From the NCBI GenBank assembly GCA_003049485.1, contig PYST01000414.1:1-30819 (forward strand): 30,819 nt of DNA. The letters are read 5' to 3'. This document shows, piece by piece, positions 10,656-20,911 of this stretch; the stretch's first letter is position 1, and every line of letters begins with the position of its first letter. The DNA comes from Ophioceras dolichostomum (Eukaryota > Ascomycota > Sordariomycetes > Magnaporthales > Ophioceraceae). Under the pieces are notes generated by a model. That model did not search any database. It was not told the origin of the DNA and saw nothing but the letters and a program-made list of their open reading frames with translations. A program made the position numbers and the translations under genes.

Positions 10656-12345
10656 ATGGGTCATAACCGGAGACCGATGTAAGCGCACCTGTTCCGGGAC
10701 CCGGAGCACGGCGACTCGCTGTACATCGACAAGATCGGCGAAGGCTCCGAGTCTGTAGCGCAGACGGTGCTGCACCTCGCCACCCGTGAGGTCCGCGTCC
10801 GCAAGGTCGGACACAGCAGTGCTGCTGCCTTAGTATCCAACCGCGACAACCGGGACGTGAAGGCCTACTCCGAGCTCGAGATGTGGGATGCCGTCTGCGG
10901 GCTGTGCGCGATGAAATCAGTCGGCAGCAAAAGTAAGAGCAAGAGCAAGAGCAAGAGCACCACCAATAACAACAGCCCGCAGAAGGCGACTCCTGCATCT
11001 CCATCCACATGCGCATTCGCTCTTGACCACTGCACTCCCCGCTTCTCCAGGCTGCTCGCCGCGCGACTCCTCCACCGACTCCTACTGGGAGCACTACAAC
11101 CTCGGATCCGCCTGGGACATCCTCTTCTACTGCGACAAGCAGAACATCCGCGTGCCCGCTATCTTCTACACCCACCTTGTGCGGCAGGTGCTGGATTCGC
11201 TCGTGATCCTCTTCTCCCTGCCCGTCCCGTATTTGCACGGCGACCTAGCGTTGCGTAACTACTTTGTGAACTTACCGAGAAAAAACACATCATCGTCGCC
11301 GTCATCATCATCCAGTGCAGCTGCGTCGATTCGTCCTCTTCCTCTTCCTCTCCTGCCCGACTTCTACCTCGGCGACTTCGGCTTCTCCAAACCCTACCCC
11401 CCGCCGGCGCCGCTCATCTCCATCCCCGACATCGACAAACACACAGGCGAGCGCGTGGGGGAGACCGTAGTCCGCGACTGCGCCGCCCGCGACGTCTCCT
11501 CCGTCACGCTCGACATCATGTACGCGCTGGAGATGCTGCTCGCGGAGGAGCAGGAGACAGCGCCGCGGCCGCAGCCGCACGACGAGGGTGACGACCACCG
11601 GCTCGCCGACGCCGTCGTGGACATCCTGTTCGACCTCACGCTGGCGGTCGTGCCGCTCGAGGAGATGGCGCCCGGCACGTGCGTCGAGCCGCTGCGCCGC
11701 GCGGTGCGCGAGCTGAAGGTGCTGGAGGGGGGCAACGCATCGCACTGGGCGCGCGAGAGCAACCGGCCGTTCGTGGAAGCGCTGGGGAGGCTGCGCGACG
11801 GGCAGAGAACGGAGCCGCTGCTGCATGCCACGGTGGCGGGGGCGGAGGCGGCGACAGCGGCGGACGTGCCGGGGCCCTGGGCGCTGGCGCTGGTGGACCC
11901 CGTGACGTACGAGGTGCTGGATGTGTGTGATGCGCTTGCGGATAGGAACCCGCCTGGCATGTGTGACTGCATAGCTGGCAGGGCCTGCAATGCACTGTAT
12001 TGTAAATGTGGTTTGTGTTGTATCTGGTACCGCGTTACGGGATCCGCAACCCCTACCACTATTTCTTTTATCATTCTTCTTTTCCTCTTTAATTACTACT
12101 CTTATGAGAGCGCTATACAGGGCTCACCCTCTCAACAATTACGCTGCTGGGACGATCTGAAGGCGAGGACCAGGAACGGACTTGCGACGGCCCTCCTCCA
12201 GCTTTCACAACACATCCCGCCTGCCACCTCCGCTACCACGTCTCCCCAAGGTTGCTTACACGCCGTCTCTTATGTTTTATTCTCTCCGCCAGCTAGGCTT
12301 GGCCCCACGGCCCTCTGTACTCGTCCGAGAACCCGCTCACCCTAA
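10656..12345 (+). CDS. protein kinase-like protein with catalytic motifs kept
   Basis: Two-exon kinase-like gene. Exon 1 ends at 10932, the intron is 10933-11050 (118 nt, donor GTAAGA, acceptor CTCCAG, phase 1), and exon 2 opens into ...SPRDSSTDSYWEHYNLG. N-lobe: glycine-rich loop IGEGSESVAQ, then VRVRKV with the likely ATP-binding lysine, then KAYSELEMW as an alpha-C glutamate candidate. C-lobe: catalytic loop HGDLALRN and metal-binding DFG in LGDFGFSKPY, separated by a Ser-rich insert. C-terminal block: LVDPVTYEVLDV, shared with the two downstream paralogues. Oddities: TAA at 10680-10682 is the ninth codon after ATG 10656, and no other usable in-frame ATG precedes the glycine loop. The frame also runs about 110 codons beyond the shared C-terminal block into low-quality sequence, so the original stop may be lost or an unseen intron may exist. 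It may be an early-stage pseudogene. Confidence 0.65.
10934..10958 (+). repeat. AAGAGC hexamer repeat inside the kinase-like intron
   Basis: About four copies of AAGAGC start within the 5' splice site (GTAAGAGC) of the kinase-like intron. If the intron were retained, the repeat would encode alternating Lys-Ser and the protein would leave the kinase frame. Confidence 0.7.
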
Positions 12346-12563
12346 ATCAGAGCGCCGGGATGCGGCTTGTCTTACAAGTGTGCCCACGCCTTCACAGGTA
12401 AAGGGTTTAGTTTGCTAGCTACCGCGGCAGGTCACCTGCCGTCCCAACTTATCCTGTATCATAGCCATTAGCTAGTCGCTAGCACGTCTTATACCCTAGG
12501 GAGGTGGAAAGCGCTTGGCGGCGCTTTCAACAGACGTTAAAAATTCATCATCATCATCATCAT

Positions 12564-12762
12564 CTTGGTACTGCGTGACCTGCCGCGTATAGTATACGAC
12601 CACGTAAAGCACACGCGAATAGGTCGGCAATACAACACAAAGGACAATAAGTTACGCGGCATNCTTGGTACTGCGTGACCTGCCGCGTATAGTATACGAC
12701 CACGTAAAGCACACGCGAATAGGTCGGCAATACAACACAAAGGACAATAAGTTACGCGGCAT
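12564..12762. repeat. 99-bp exact duplication flanking a single N (assembly junction)
   Basis: Bases 12564-12662 and 12664-12762 are identical 99-mers separated only by one N at 12663. This is the pattern of two contigs whose ends overlap by an assembler word length but were scaffolded with a placeholder base instead of being merged. The genome probably contains one copy. The first copy abuts a CAT microsatellite, a likely cause of the break. Confidence 0.9.
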
Positions 12763-13551
12763 TGCAGGCTCTGATCGCTGGCCTCTTGCACGCTGAGCGT
12801 GCAGACCTCCCGCCATGCTGGACTAGAAGGGTTCTTGTCGTCTGTACCAGAAATATGTATCAAGAACTGTCTACCGGTTCACGATGCTCTCTTATCGCAA
12901 CAAGTCTTGGAAATTCAACATCAAACTGCCTCGTTGAGTGATTGTCGTCATCAATGCCACTTCTGTCTCCCATGTTCTCCCCCAACACAAGCCCGCTTGC
13001 TGTTTTTCCAGAAGCAACCTTGGCGCCGGTGATAGCCATAAATTTCCCCCCCTAAACAGCTGTCGACTTCGTCCGCGTTAATTTCTATGTCGTTGCGCAA
13101 TATTGATGATTTCAATCGTCGCAAGTGATTTGCCCGCTTCCCTGGAACTCCAGGGTCTCGCTCACCATCATGGGTGTTTTTGCCACGGGCCAATGCCACC
13201 TTAACAATCGTGGTCCCATCTAGAACACATTTCGGCGCACTATTCTCGTGTTGCCAAGCCTCCCTCAAAAATTGTTCAGATGCAAAGGGGGTTTCTCCCC
13301 ATGCTCGAGTTCTGCCACTTGGCGTCGCGAAGGTGGTGTGACTGGGACAATGATGATGTTGATGGTGATGAGATGATGATGTGATCAAGGCGACCGTTTG
13401 ACGATGGAGGACTAGCGGTCCCAAAAGGGCCACAAAGAGAACCCTGCGACCTTCTTTCTGTCATTGCTCTCGTGCCTCGCAACAGCAGAGGTACACGGAT
13501 CGTTTCTCCTCACCTCGAGGACGCCTTCCTAAGGAGACAATCTTTGAGTTC

Positions 13552-13556
13552 TATAA
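13552..13556 (+). promoter_or_regulatory. TATA-like element of the second kinase-like gene
   Basis: TATAA in the context CTATAAGG, about 180 nt upstream of the ATG at 13735 (and about 260 nt from the alternative ATG at 13813). Confidence 0.3.
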
Positions 13557-13734
13557 GGCCGTTTCCCTTTGCATTCCTTCCCCCCTCGTACATGTAAAGG
13601 GTTGTTTGTCTTTGTGAACACCTTTTCTAGTGTGATCAGCATGGGATATATCAAGCCCCCTTCTTCCTAGATTCCTCGACATTCTATTTTCACCGGACAA
13701 CCACCAACAAGCCTTACACCATCCTCCAGACTGT

Positions 13735-15066
13735 ATGGTCGCCCGTAGAGCTTCCCACCCAGCGGCAACCGCCCAGGATCCTGTTCCAACGACCGTCGCA
13801 TCGGAAATCACCATGTCGTCGCCAATTCCTTCCCTCGAATCCCTAACCTTGGAGTCCGTGTCCCAATCGAGCTCAGAGCCGCCCCCGCCCAGCTCACCCA
13901 ACCATGCTGTTGAGGACGCGAGGTCCAGTTTTGGCACATCTCCATCCTCTCCGGCTAACCCGACCCCCGTGACGCTCCCGAACACGCCGGTGCCGTCGGG
14001 CCCGCAGTCGCAGTCGTCCAGCAAGAGTGGCATGTGCTGCTGTACGGGGCGCAAATATGCCATCGTGTCGGTAGATTCGAATAATCACGTGAACTTCCTC
14101 GTCCGCAGCCCGGAGAATGTCTCGGTTATGTCTGCCGATGACCTAGACGGTGTTGACCTAGACGTCGCAGACGGCGATCCCCCAGACTTCTCTCTTGCTC
14201 GTGTCATGCACCAGTGGACTGGCGAGTGTCGCTGGCGTGCTATGAGCAGCGGAGTCTCCTCATCCCATGATAGTCCTGAAGAAGTTAGTAACTTCTTCAG
14301 GGATCTTCGAGTGCGGCTCCGGCAGACTCCGGTAGCCACCGGACGCGCTGGCGAAGAGGCCTCCTTATATTGGCCCGTGGACAATATATCATCTGTCACG
14401 GTAGATTGTCCCATTGTGGAAGGGAATCTTTCCGGCCCGTCGGTGAGTGCGTACATCTTCCGACTGAGCTCTCAGGTACTCTCTACGCTGCAAGCCATGC
14501 ACGAGACTGGTTGGATGCTCCCGCATGCTGCCCCAGACTTCGAATCCATCACCGCCCATTACATCTTTCGACCTCAATCCATCACGCGGTGCCTGACAAA
14601 TCCAGCCTGGTTCAGTATCGGGTTAGCTTAGGTCGTGCTGACGGAGAAACAATCTCCCGCCACGATAGACGACGTGGCCTGGTTCAGGGACGGCCTGCTG
14701 GCGTCCGGCTTGTTCCAGCAGTCACCTGCTGCTGTTGAACAGTTCGTAGCTCTGATCAATGAGGCTGAGTCGGCACGAACGAGTCCGTTTGAGCCGGAGC
14801 AGGAGCTTAACCTTGATCACGCCGTCAGGACTTTAACTCGGTATGAGGCCGCTGCCTGGCGAGAGGCCACGGAGGAAGAGATTCGGTTGATGAACGAAAC
14901 CTTCCGCGATTATGTCTGGCTCGAGTCAGAGGAACACTGCTATCTTTAGGACAGCCGAGAAGAGGCTGAGCTCGCGGTGCAGAAATATCGCCACCGGTGG
15001 CATGTCGTCGAGATCGACCCGGTCAACCAAAGGGTGCTGGATCCCATTCCATCTCCTCCCGCCTAA
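13735..15066 (+). pseudogene. kinase-like paralogue with two in-frame UAG codons
   Basis: The frame is collinear with the third paralogue over its whole length (443 sense positions against 417), with only two interruptions: TAG at 14629-14631 and TAG at 14947-14949. Shared blocks, in order: SSPIPSLESLTLES; TGRKYAIVSVDSNNHVNFL; ATGRAGEEASLYWP; YIFRLSSQVLSTLQAMHE; after the first stop, PATIDDVAWFRDGLL and LNLDHAVRTLTRYE; after the second stop, SREEAELAV, WHVVEIDPVNQRVLDPIPS and a normal TAA at 15064. No HRD/HGD or DFG motif is present, so even if translated through it would be a pseudokinase-type fold. Either ATG 13735 or ATG 13813 (better aligned to the paralogue) may be the start. The lack of indels argues for recent inactivation, or for recoding of the UAGs rather than long decay. 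Confidence 0.8.
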
Positions 15067-16730
15067 TGCGAGTGTGCGCTGGATCCTAAACAAGAACTAC
15101 TACTGTTCAGTGCCATGTGGTGGGAGCATCGAGCACATCCCGTTAGTCGAGCTCATTCCCTAGGAGTGCAAATTGCCCGCCCAAGCAGGCGTAGAAATAG
15201 TAATGTCTCATGATCCTATTCGGTACTCAACCTACCTACTACTAAGTACTTTCTGTTCCCATGCATCGGTCCAGTGGTTTCGAATCGCCTATATGATAAT
15301 TTACGTGCGATCATGAAGCTGCCTCCTTTCCTCATCGTGCGTCTCGTCATTGTCAGCCGCGAGCCGAAAAGGTCAGGTGATACGAGGAACGAAGTAGTAT
15401 CGCACTCTGGTCAAATGGGTAATACCGAACCTAGTACCTGCCCAAGGATCCTAAATAATCTGGTCAGCACGTAGACGGGACAGAGAAACACACCTTGAGG
15501 AGTATCGTACGCTACCAAGTATAGTTGAATCCATGAGACGAGCGAGTCGTACGACTGGTATTTCCTGTCCTTTGAAAAAATGGCAAAATGGGGCAGTCAT
15601 CCTTCCGTCTAGTGAGTACTAGTAGTTCACACATTAGTTCTCAGGTCTAAGCCAAGAAGCATACACAGTGTTCTCTGCTAATGAACGTGTTCGAGTAGAG
15701 TACCACGACCAGTGGTAGTAGAGCAAAAGCATAGTGTTTGTGATCCCTAGACCGTGAAGAAACGGGGAAGTTGGTCAGTACATCGGCCAACACGGCTGCC
15801 AAAGAACCCACAACTGAACCCGGCGAGTCTGAATTCTTCGTGACTGCTCACAAAAAAATTGAGCACAACGTCGAATGATAGCTTATTTTCCGCCTTTGTC
15901 CGGCATTCTTCTGATAGGTACTTATCTGCGCGTAATTTGCGTCTTCCATTGGCCCCATCCCCGGTGTTCGTAAAGGCTCGCTCGGGACAATGATGGAGTT
16001 CTACAATGATGTGTTCCAAAGAACTCTCTTTCTTTCTAAATTCCAGGCTTTCAACGAAACAGAGATAATAATTGAGCTTGACAAGGTTGTATGTACAAGA
16101 AGGCTTTGTTCCACTTCTTGTTTCAAACAATGAGTGGTTTTTTGCTGCCTTTGCTCTGTACTCATCACACGGAAGTGCACCATTGTAATCGTAATGATAG
16201 AAATTGACAATTACGTGGCTTGTTTTGGTCGAGGATGGAGTACATAAGTCCCCTTGCCTTCACCCAACTAACGTTAACTAGTTACTCGTGTCAGATTTAC
16301 GTAAGCGGTTGATTACGCTGCGTCACCGTACGACCTTTTCTCCCAGATCAATTCCATGATGGCTTGTAGAGAAAGCCTCTTTTTTCATCACTTTCAGCTA
16401 GCTTTGCAATACGACGATTTTTGAGACCAGGAGGCTTCAGATCCCTCTCTTGATACGTGAAAACACGTATTTCGGCCTCAGAGATCCTTTTGCATGCGTT
16501 AGGCATGATAACTCGACACTCACTGTTCTCATCACAACACACAATCGACCCTCCATACCCTACTCGCACTTCTTCGCCGCAACTCACACCACTCTCTCAT
16601 CTGCAACAGCCTCGATAGCCCTATTCCAAGGTTCCACACCACGACATTCATCACCTCGACACCAATTCCGTCTCTCGCGTCCTTGACCTTGGAGCCGGCC
16701 TCCCCCACCCATACCGCTTTTGAGAGCGCG
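15067..16730. other. intergenic, no gene supported
   Basis: Spacer between the second and third kinase-like genes, AT-richer than its surroundings. A 127-codon minus-strand frame at 15747-16130 and a 79-codon frame at 16348-16587 show no motif. Bases 16638-16730 translate in the downstream gene's frame into a block (TPIPSLASLTLEP) matching the second paralogue's N-terminus, but contain no ATG, so this looks like former coding sequence that lost its start. Confidence 0.5.
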
Positions 16731-17984
16731 ATGTTCACTGTCGATTCCCCTCCAACCCCATATGAAACGGGCCGCAAATATGCCCTCATGTCGGTGGACT
16801 CCAACGATGAGATTAACCTTTTGTACCGGCGTTACGACGAAGTGCCCTGCGGTCCTTGTCGGTGCGACTGCCCCACGCGGCCTGGAAGCGAGGACGTCTT
16901 CTTTTTCCGTGTCCGCCACCAGGCCACTGGCCACACGCGCATTGGCGTCCTTGGCCGCAACTCAGCGGCGGATGCTCTAATCAGCAATGAAATCAAGGAA
17001 AATCGCAGGCTACGGAGCGGCCACTGTGGGAATCTCCCACAGCAGTTCACTCAACTGCTTGCAACCGGGCGTGCCGGTGAACAAGTCTGCTCGTACTGGC
17101 CTTCACATACCCTGGAGTGTGGAGACCATGGTGGCCTGTCTGGATCGTACCTCAGGGAGGTGATGTGTTGCGACTCGCTTACGCATGCGGTCATCTTTCG
17201 ATGCGGCCACCAGATCCTTTCAGCGTTGCAATTCCTCCACAGTGTCAACAAGAAAGTCAAAGGCATGGATTGGGGCTCCATTGCGGTTCAGTTCACCCGA
17301 GCCAGCACTTCTAGTCCTCAGGTGACTCCCAGCTTCTTCATATCGGTTGGCTCAGGCCTGGAAGACAAAGAACGCATGGAATCCGCTGCCACCATCGAAG
17401 ATGTGGCCTGGTTCACGGACGGTCTACTCAAATTCAACGAAAAATCGTGGGACGGGGCCGGCGCCGATACCGAGAGGCTCCGAGAGGCGAAGACGGCTGT
17501 CTCGCAGGTTATCACCTTGCTCCAGCAGGCGGAGGCGGACCGGGTGAACCCGTTCAACACTACCCAGAAACTCGATCTTCGCCACGCCATTCAAACGCTG
17601 TACCAGTATGAGGAGGGTGCTATAGGGAATGCGACTGTGGAAGAAGCGAAGAGGATGAGAAGGGCTACCGCTGGGTGTGATTGGTATAACCAGTCTTGCT
17701 CTCCCGATACCTTTACTACCCTGTTCCACAGTCGGGAGGAGGCTGAGTACTACAACCGTGAGATGTATCACAGCTTCTGGACGGTCGTCGAGGTCGACCC
17801 GATCACCATGATGGTTCTCGATCCCATCCCATCGCCTTCCGCACTAAAGCCGAGAAGCGGAGAGGTGGTCGCGCACCGGCTGCCCGTAGCAATCGCTTCG
17901 AAGTCGCTCTCATCCCTCGTCAGGGGCATCGAGCGAAACTCAGTAGGGCTGAAGTGGAGTCCATTTTGTGTAAGTGCCACCTGA
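16731..17984 (+). CDS. kinase-like (pseudokinase-type) paralogue, intact frame
   Basis: Single open frame of 417 aa from the first ATG. It matches the second paralogue throughout: TGRKYALMSVDSNDEINLL near the N-terminus; ATGHTRIGVLGRNSAADAL, which aligns with the first paralogue's ATREVRVRKV beta-3 region but with the lysine position changed; LLATGRAGEQVCSYWP; VIFRCGHQILSALQFLH; AATIEDVAWFTDGLL; LDLRHAIQTLYQYEE; SREEAEYY; and WTVVEVDPITMMVLDPIPS. The HGDLALRN and DFG motifs of the first paralogue have no counterpart, so catalysis is unlikely. No signal peptide or membrane helix. Upstream, the frame stays open and resembles the second paralogue's N-terminus without an ATG, so translation may start later than in the ancestor. 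The last 45 residues are unlike the second paralogue, which stops earlier. Role unknown. Confidence 0.8.
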   Translation: MFTVDSPPTPYETGRKYALMSVDSNDEINLLYRRYDEVPCGPCRCDCPTRPGSEDVFFFRVRHQATGHTRIGVLGRNSAADALISNEIKENRRLRSGHCGNLPQQFTQLLATGRAGEQVCSYWPSHTLECGDHGGLSGSYLREVMCCDSLTHAVIFRCGHQILSALQFLHSVNKKVKGMDWGSIAVQFTRASTSSPQVTPSFFISVGSGLEDKERMESAATIEDVAWFTDGLLKFNEKSWDGAGADTERLREAKTAVSQVITLLQQAEADRVNPFNTTQKLDLRHAIQTLYQYEEGAIGNATVEEAKRMRRATAGCDWYNQSCSPDTFTTLFHSREEAEYYNREMYHSFWTVVEVDPITMMVLDPIPSPSALKPRSGEVVAHRLPVAIASKSLSSLVRGIERNSVGLKWSPFCVSAT

Positions 17985-19580
17985 CCGCCCAGGGCGGGTG
18001 GGGAAACAACCAAGGTACCTAGGTACCTACTTATACTAGAGTAATGTCTAATCTTAATCCAGTTCATCACTAAGCTCGTCAGGTCTCATGCACCTATCCA
18101 ATCACACTACTACCTGACTATTCACTAGATGATTTACATGCCTGTTTGAAAGGGACAGCCTAAGCTGCCACTGCGTGTCTGGCGTTCATCGTGCAGCATT
18201 AATATATCGCGAAGAGCCTGCTACGTGACACCGGTAAGTAGCAAGGAGGTGGGTAATTACTAGGTACCTAGGTAGGCATCATATTAGTGCCCACTTGACA
18301 TGATAGTATGGAGAAGCAATGACCAAAGGCTACAACTAATGTACTTTATGCACCAACATGGTGGCTATCCATGGTGGCTACCAAGCACTTGCAGAAGAAA
18401 TAAAATGGTACTATGGGCAGTGATGCGGAGGGTGACGGAGCGAGGAGAGTTCACAATTCCCAGACCAGGAAGAAACCGAAGAAGCCAACGGGATTCGTGT
18501 GCCAAAGCAGAAAGGAAACAGTCGAAGTCGCAGGCTGGGGAATGGTACTAATCAAGGTACCGTGAGGCTTTTCTCTTTTTCTTTTCCTATGTCTTCCTAT
18601 GGACGGTACAGGCGGTACCCGGTGTTTCGCAGGCGTCGGGCGCATAGTCAGGCCAAAAAAAAAAAAAAACTTTTTTTTTGCTTTGCTCGCCTGAGCAATT
18701 TCCCAATCGCGATAGCCGCCAGCTACCTACCTAGAGGCAGAAATTGAGCAGACGACACTTGCCTTCCGAAGTCTTGGCCAGCGCCGCTAGTTGCGAGGAC
18801 CAGAAGAAACGGGATCTGATCCCCCATGGTGTCAGGATGCGTAACGGGCCATGGAAAGCCAGTCGATGCCGTCAGATCTCGACCTGGGAGCACGTTGCGG
18901 ACCAGTCGAAGATTCACAGCCCCAAGAAGCCAAGACTTGCCGAGACGGCCAATTTCCAGATTCGCTGCCCCGGCGCAGAGGCGACAGCTGGGCTTGGGAG
19001 AGGCCGATCCACATCACGCTTTCCACGTCCATTCCATCCACGTTATTCTAGAACGGCTAGAACTATCTAGACGACATGATAGCTTTGATGTGCTTCAGGC
19101 GATGGGAAAGAAAAAAGGGGATTAAACTCTTCCCCCGCCCCCTTCCCCTTACCGCTTTTGCTTCTTTGCCTTCTGTGCGTCTGATGCTTTTGACTCCTCA
19201 TCTGCTCCCTGCTAATAAACCAAATGGCCCCTGCAACTCTGACGGGGCCACGGCGACCTGACGCGGAGGCGACCGAGCAGAGGAAGATCGCCCCTTGAGA
19301 CCAGTATAAGGATGGCATCCTCTGGGCACTTTTGGCTATGCATGCCAGAGCTGCCGGCTCTCCTGGCCCTCACCGGCACTTCTCCGTGCACTTGATCCTT
19401 ACCCCTCGCCGATCTTGCAGAGTTTCAATCAAGTCCCTCGCGTACCTTCCCGGGCCCGGACCAGCAAGCGCCCCAGCTGGGCAATCCATATATCCATCCC
19501 TTTCTTCATCTGCCACCTCTTGACTCTCCCAACTGAACCATAGTACTTACTAGTAGCCTTCGACTAATAAGAACGACTAG
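17985..19580. other. intergenic, no gene supported
   Basis: About 1.6 kb without a convincing gene. It includes palindromic TACCTAGGTA clusters at 18013-18031 and 18261-18277, and an A-tract followed by a T-tract at about 18655-18679 (A14, ACT junction, T9) that could form a hairpin. Short open frames overlap on opposing strands and lack motifs. Confidence 0.5.
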
Positions 19581-20911
19581 ATCATCGCCATCACCACTGT
19601 CGCCTTCTGCGGCAGCTCGCCGGCAACAGCACCAACGACGTGGCCAACTCGTACCCCACGTGCGTAGTGTCGCGCACGCTGACCATGCCGCGCAGGTCGG
19701 CTTCCCCGCCGCTGGGCCACCGAGTTCGTCGGCGCCGTCGCCCTAGACAGCCGCGTCAAGAACGACATCATCGACCTCGGCCGCTTCGGCTCTTCCACCG
19801 CCACGCTAGTCCTCCCGATAGCTGTGCCGAAGTCGCCAGCGCGTCTTAGCCCCTGCTAGCCACCGAGGTCGGCTTCCCCGTCTCCGCCACCCAGACCGTC
19901 GTCGGCGCTCTGCTAGGCGGCGGCATCGCTGCTCGGCCGCAGGTGTCTTGGCATTGCGCAGATGGCAGCGTCTGGCAAATTGCGGCGTCGTGGGGCGTGT
20001 GCACTCTTGATATCGGCCGCGTTCGCTGCTACCCTGTCCGGCACTATCAACTTCTGCGTGCTAGAGCGCGGCCAGCCCTTTAAGCTCGCGATGCGTGCCA
20101 TCCCCTTCTGCCTGGCCTTCCCTGCGGCGATACTTGCGCTGTTCATCACCGCCGAGGCGCCTGGTGCCCGGAGCCTCGAGTGTCTAGGCGCCGGCACCGC
20201 AGGGGGCACCGTTCTCGGCGTCTTCTTCGGGGTGCCACTGTTTACATGCGTGTTCCTCATCCCATACGCCCACCGCCGTCTCGTGCGCGAAGACGCGCGA
20301 ATCTATGCCCGGCACATCACCATCAGTCCCCTTTTGAGGAAGCACAACCCGCCCCTCCTCTTCTGACCGGCTAAGGACGGCGACATTGTCGTCAACTACC
20401 ACGTCAGCACTCAGGTGCTAGCGCTCTCTCCACAAGGCGCGAGCCCCGACTCCGCCACTATACAATCCCCGGAAAACCCAACCCTAGCGCTGCCGGGCTC
20501 GTCCGACGGTGGTGTCCTCTAATCCCCCAACTCCCCACCCCAAGACATCGCCGATATCGAGCGCGGCGCTTCCCCTCCCTCTCCGCAAGGAGACACCCTC
20601 AGCAGACCTTGCCGTCCCCACCGCCAACCCCAATAGCACTCCCTCTCGCCCACCGCCCACCTACCCACGCCTACTCCTCCACCCATATCCAGTCGCAGAC
20701 GAAATACCACCTCCTCCTCCAAGGTGTGACGCGCGACTGCGCGACCCACTCCTCCTCCCCGGCCTTGATCCACGGCCGCGCCAAGATCTACGACAACAGG
20801 GCCGAGCACCTCTGGACGTTCGCGCAGTTCGCCTCCTCGATGACGGCGAGCATCGCGCACGGCTCCAACGCCGTCACCGACGCCGTCGGGCCGAGAGTCT
20901 GCTTGGTCTGA
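19581..20911 (+). pseudogene. relic of a PHO-4-type sodium/phosphate permease
   Basis: Pieces of a phosphate permease (PHO-4/PiT family, high-affinity phosphate symporter) are spread over at least three frame changes. GNSTNDVANSYPTCVVSRTLTM at 19622 on corresponds to the family's G-x-N-D-V-A-N signature. TEFVGAVALDSRVKNDIIDLGRF follows from 19716, in another frame. LLATEVGFPVSATQTVVGALLGGG follows from 19853. SGTINFCVLERGQPFKLAMRAIPF and LVREDARIYARHITISPLL are in the frame ending with a TGA at 20364-20366. AKIYDNRAEHLWTFAQFASSMTASIAHGSN runs near 20780-20870, carrying the second signature as HGSNAVTDAVGP. The family's remaining C-terminal helices are missing after about 20890. Introns do not account for so many shifts, so this is a truncated, decayed gene. 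Confidence 0.85.

Larger units (their letters stand above)
12346..13734. other. intergenic region with assembly junction
   Basis: No gene is supported. It holds a CAT microsatellite (about 12546-12563), an assembly junction with a duplicated 99-mer (12564-12762), a GATGAT-rich stretch (about 13349-13381) and a TATA-like site at 13552-13556. A 160-codon minus-strand frame at 12951-13433 lacks motifs and has a His-rich repeat translation; I do not call it. Confidence 0.5.

Noticed and set aside
12547..12563. CAT trinucleotide run
   Set aside because: Ordinary microsatellite; noted only because it probably caused the adjacent contig break.
12951..13433. 160-codon minus-strand frame upstream of the second kinase-like gene, and a 79-codon frame at 16348-16587 upstream of the third, with a faint resemblance (ENS...ERD...PG) between them
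   Set aside because: Only scattered identities with gaps, no DNA-level similarity by eye and no motif; could be chance. A pairwise alignment of 12951-13433 and 16348-16587 would decide.
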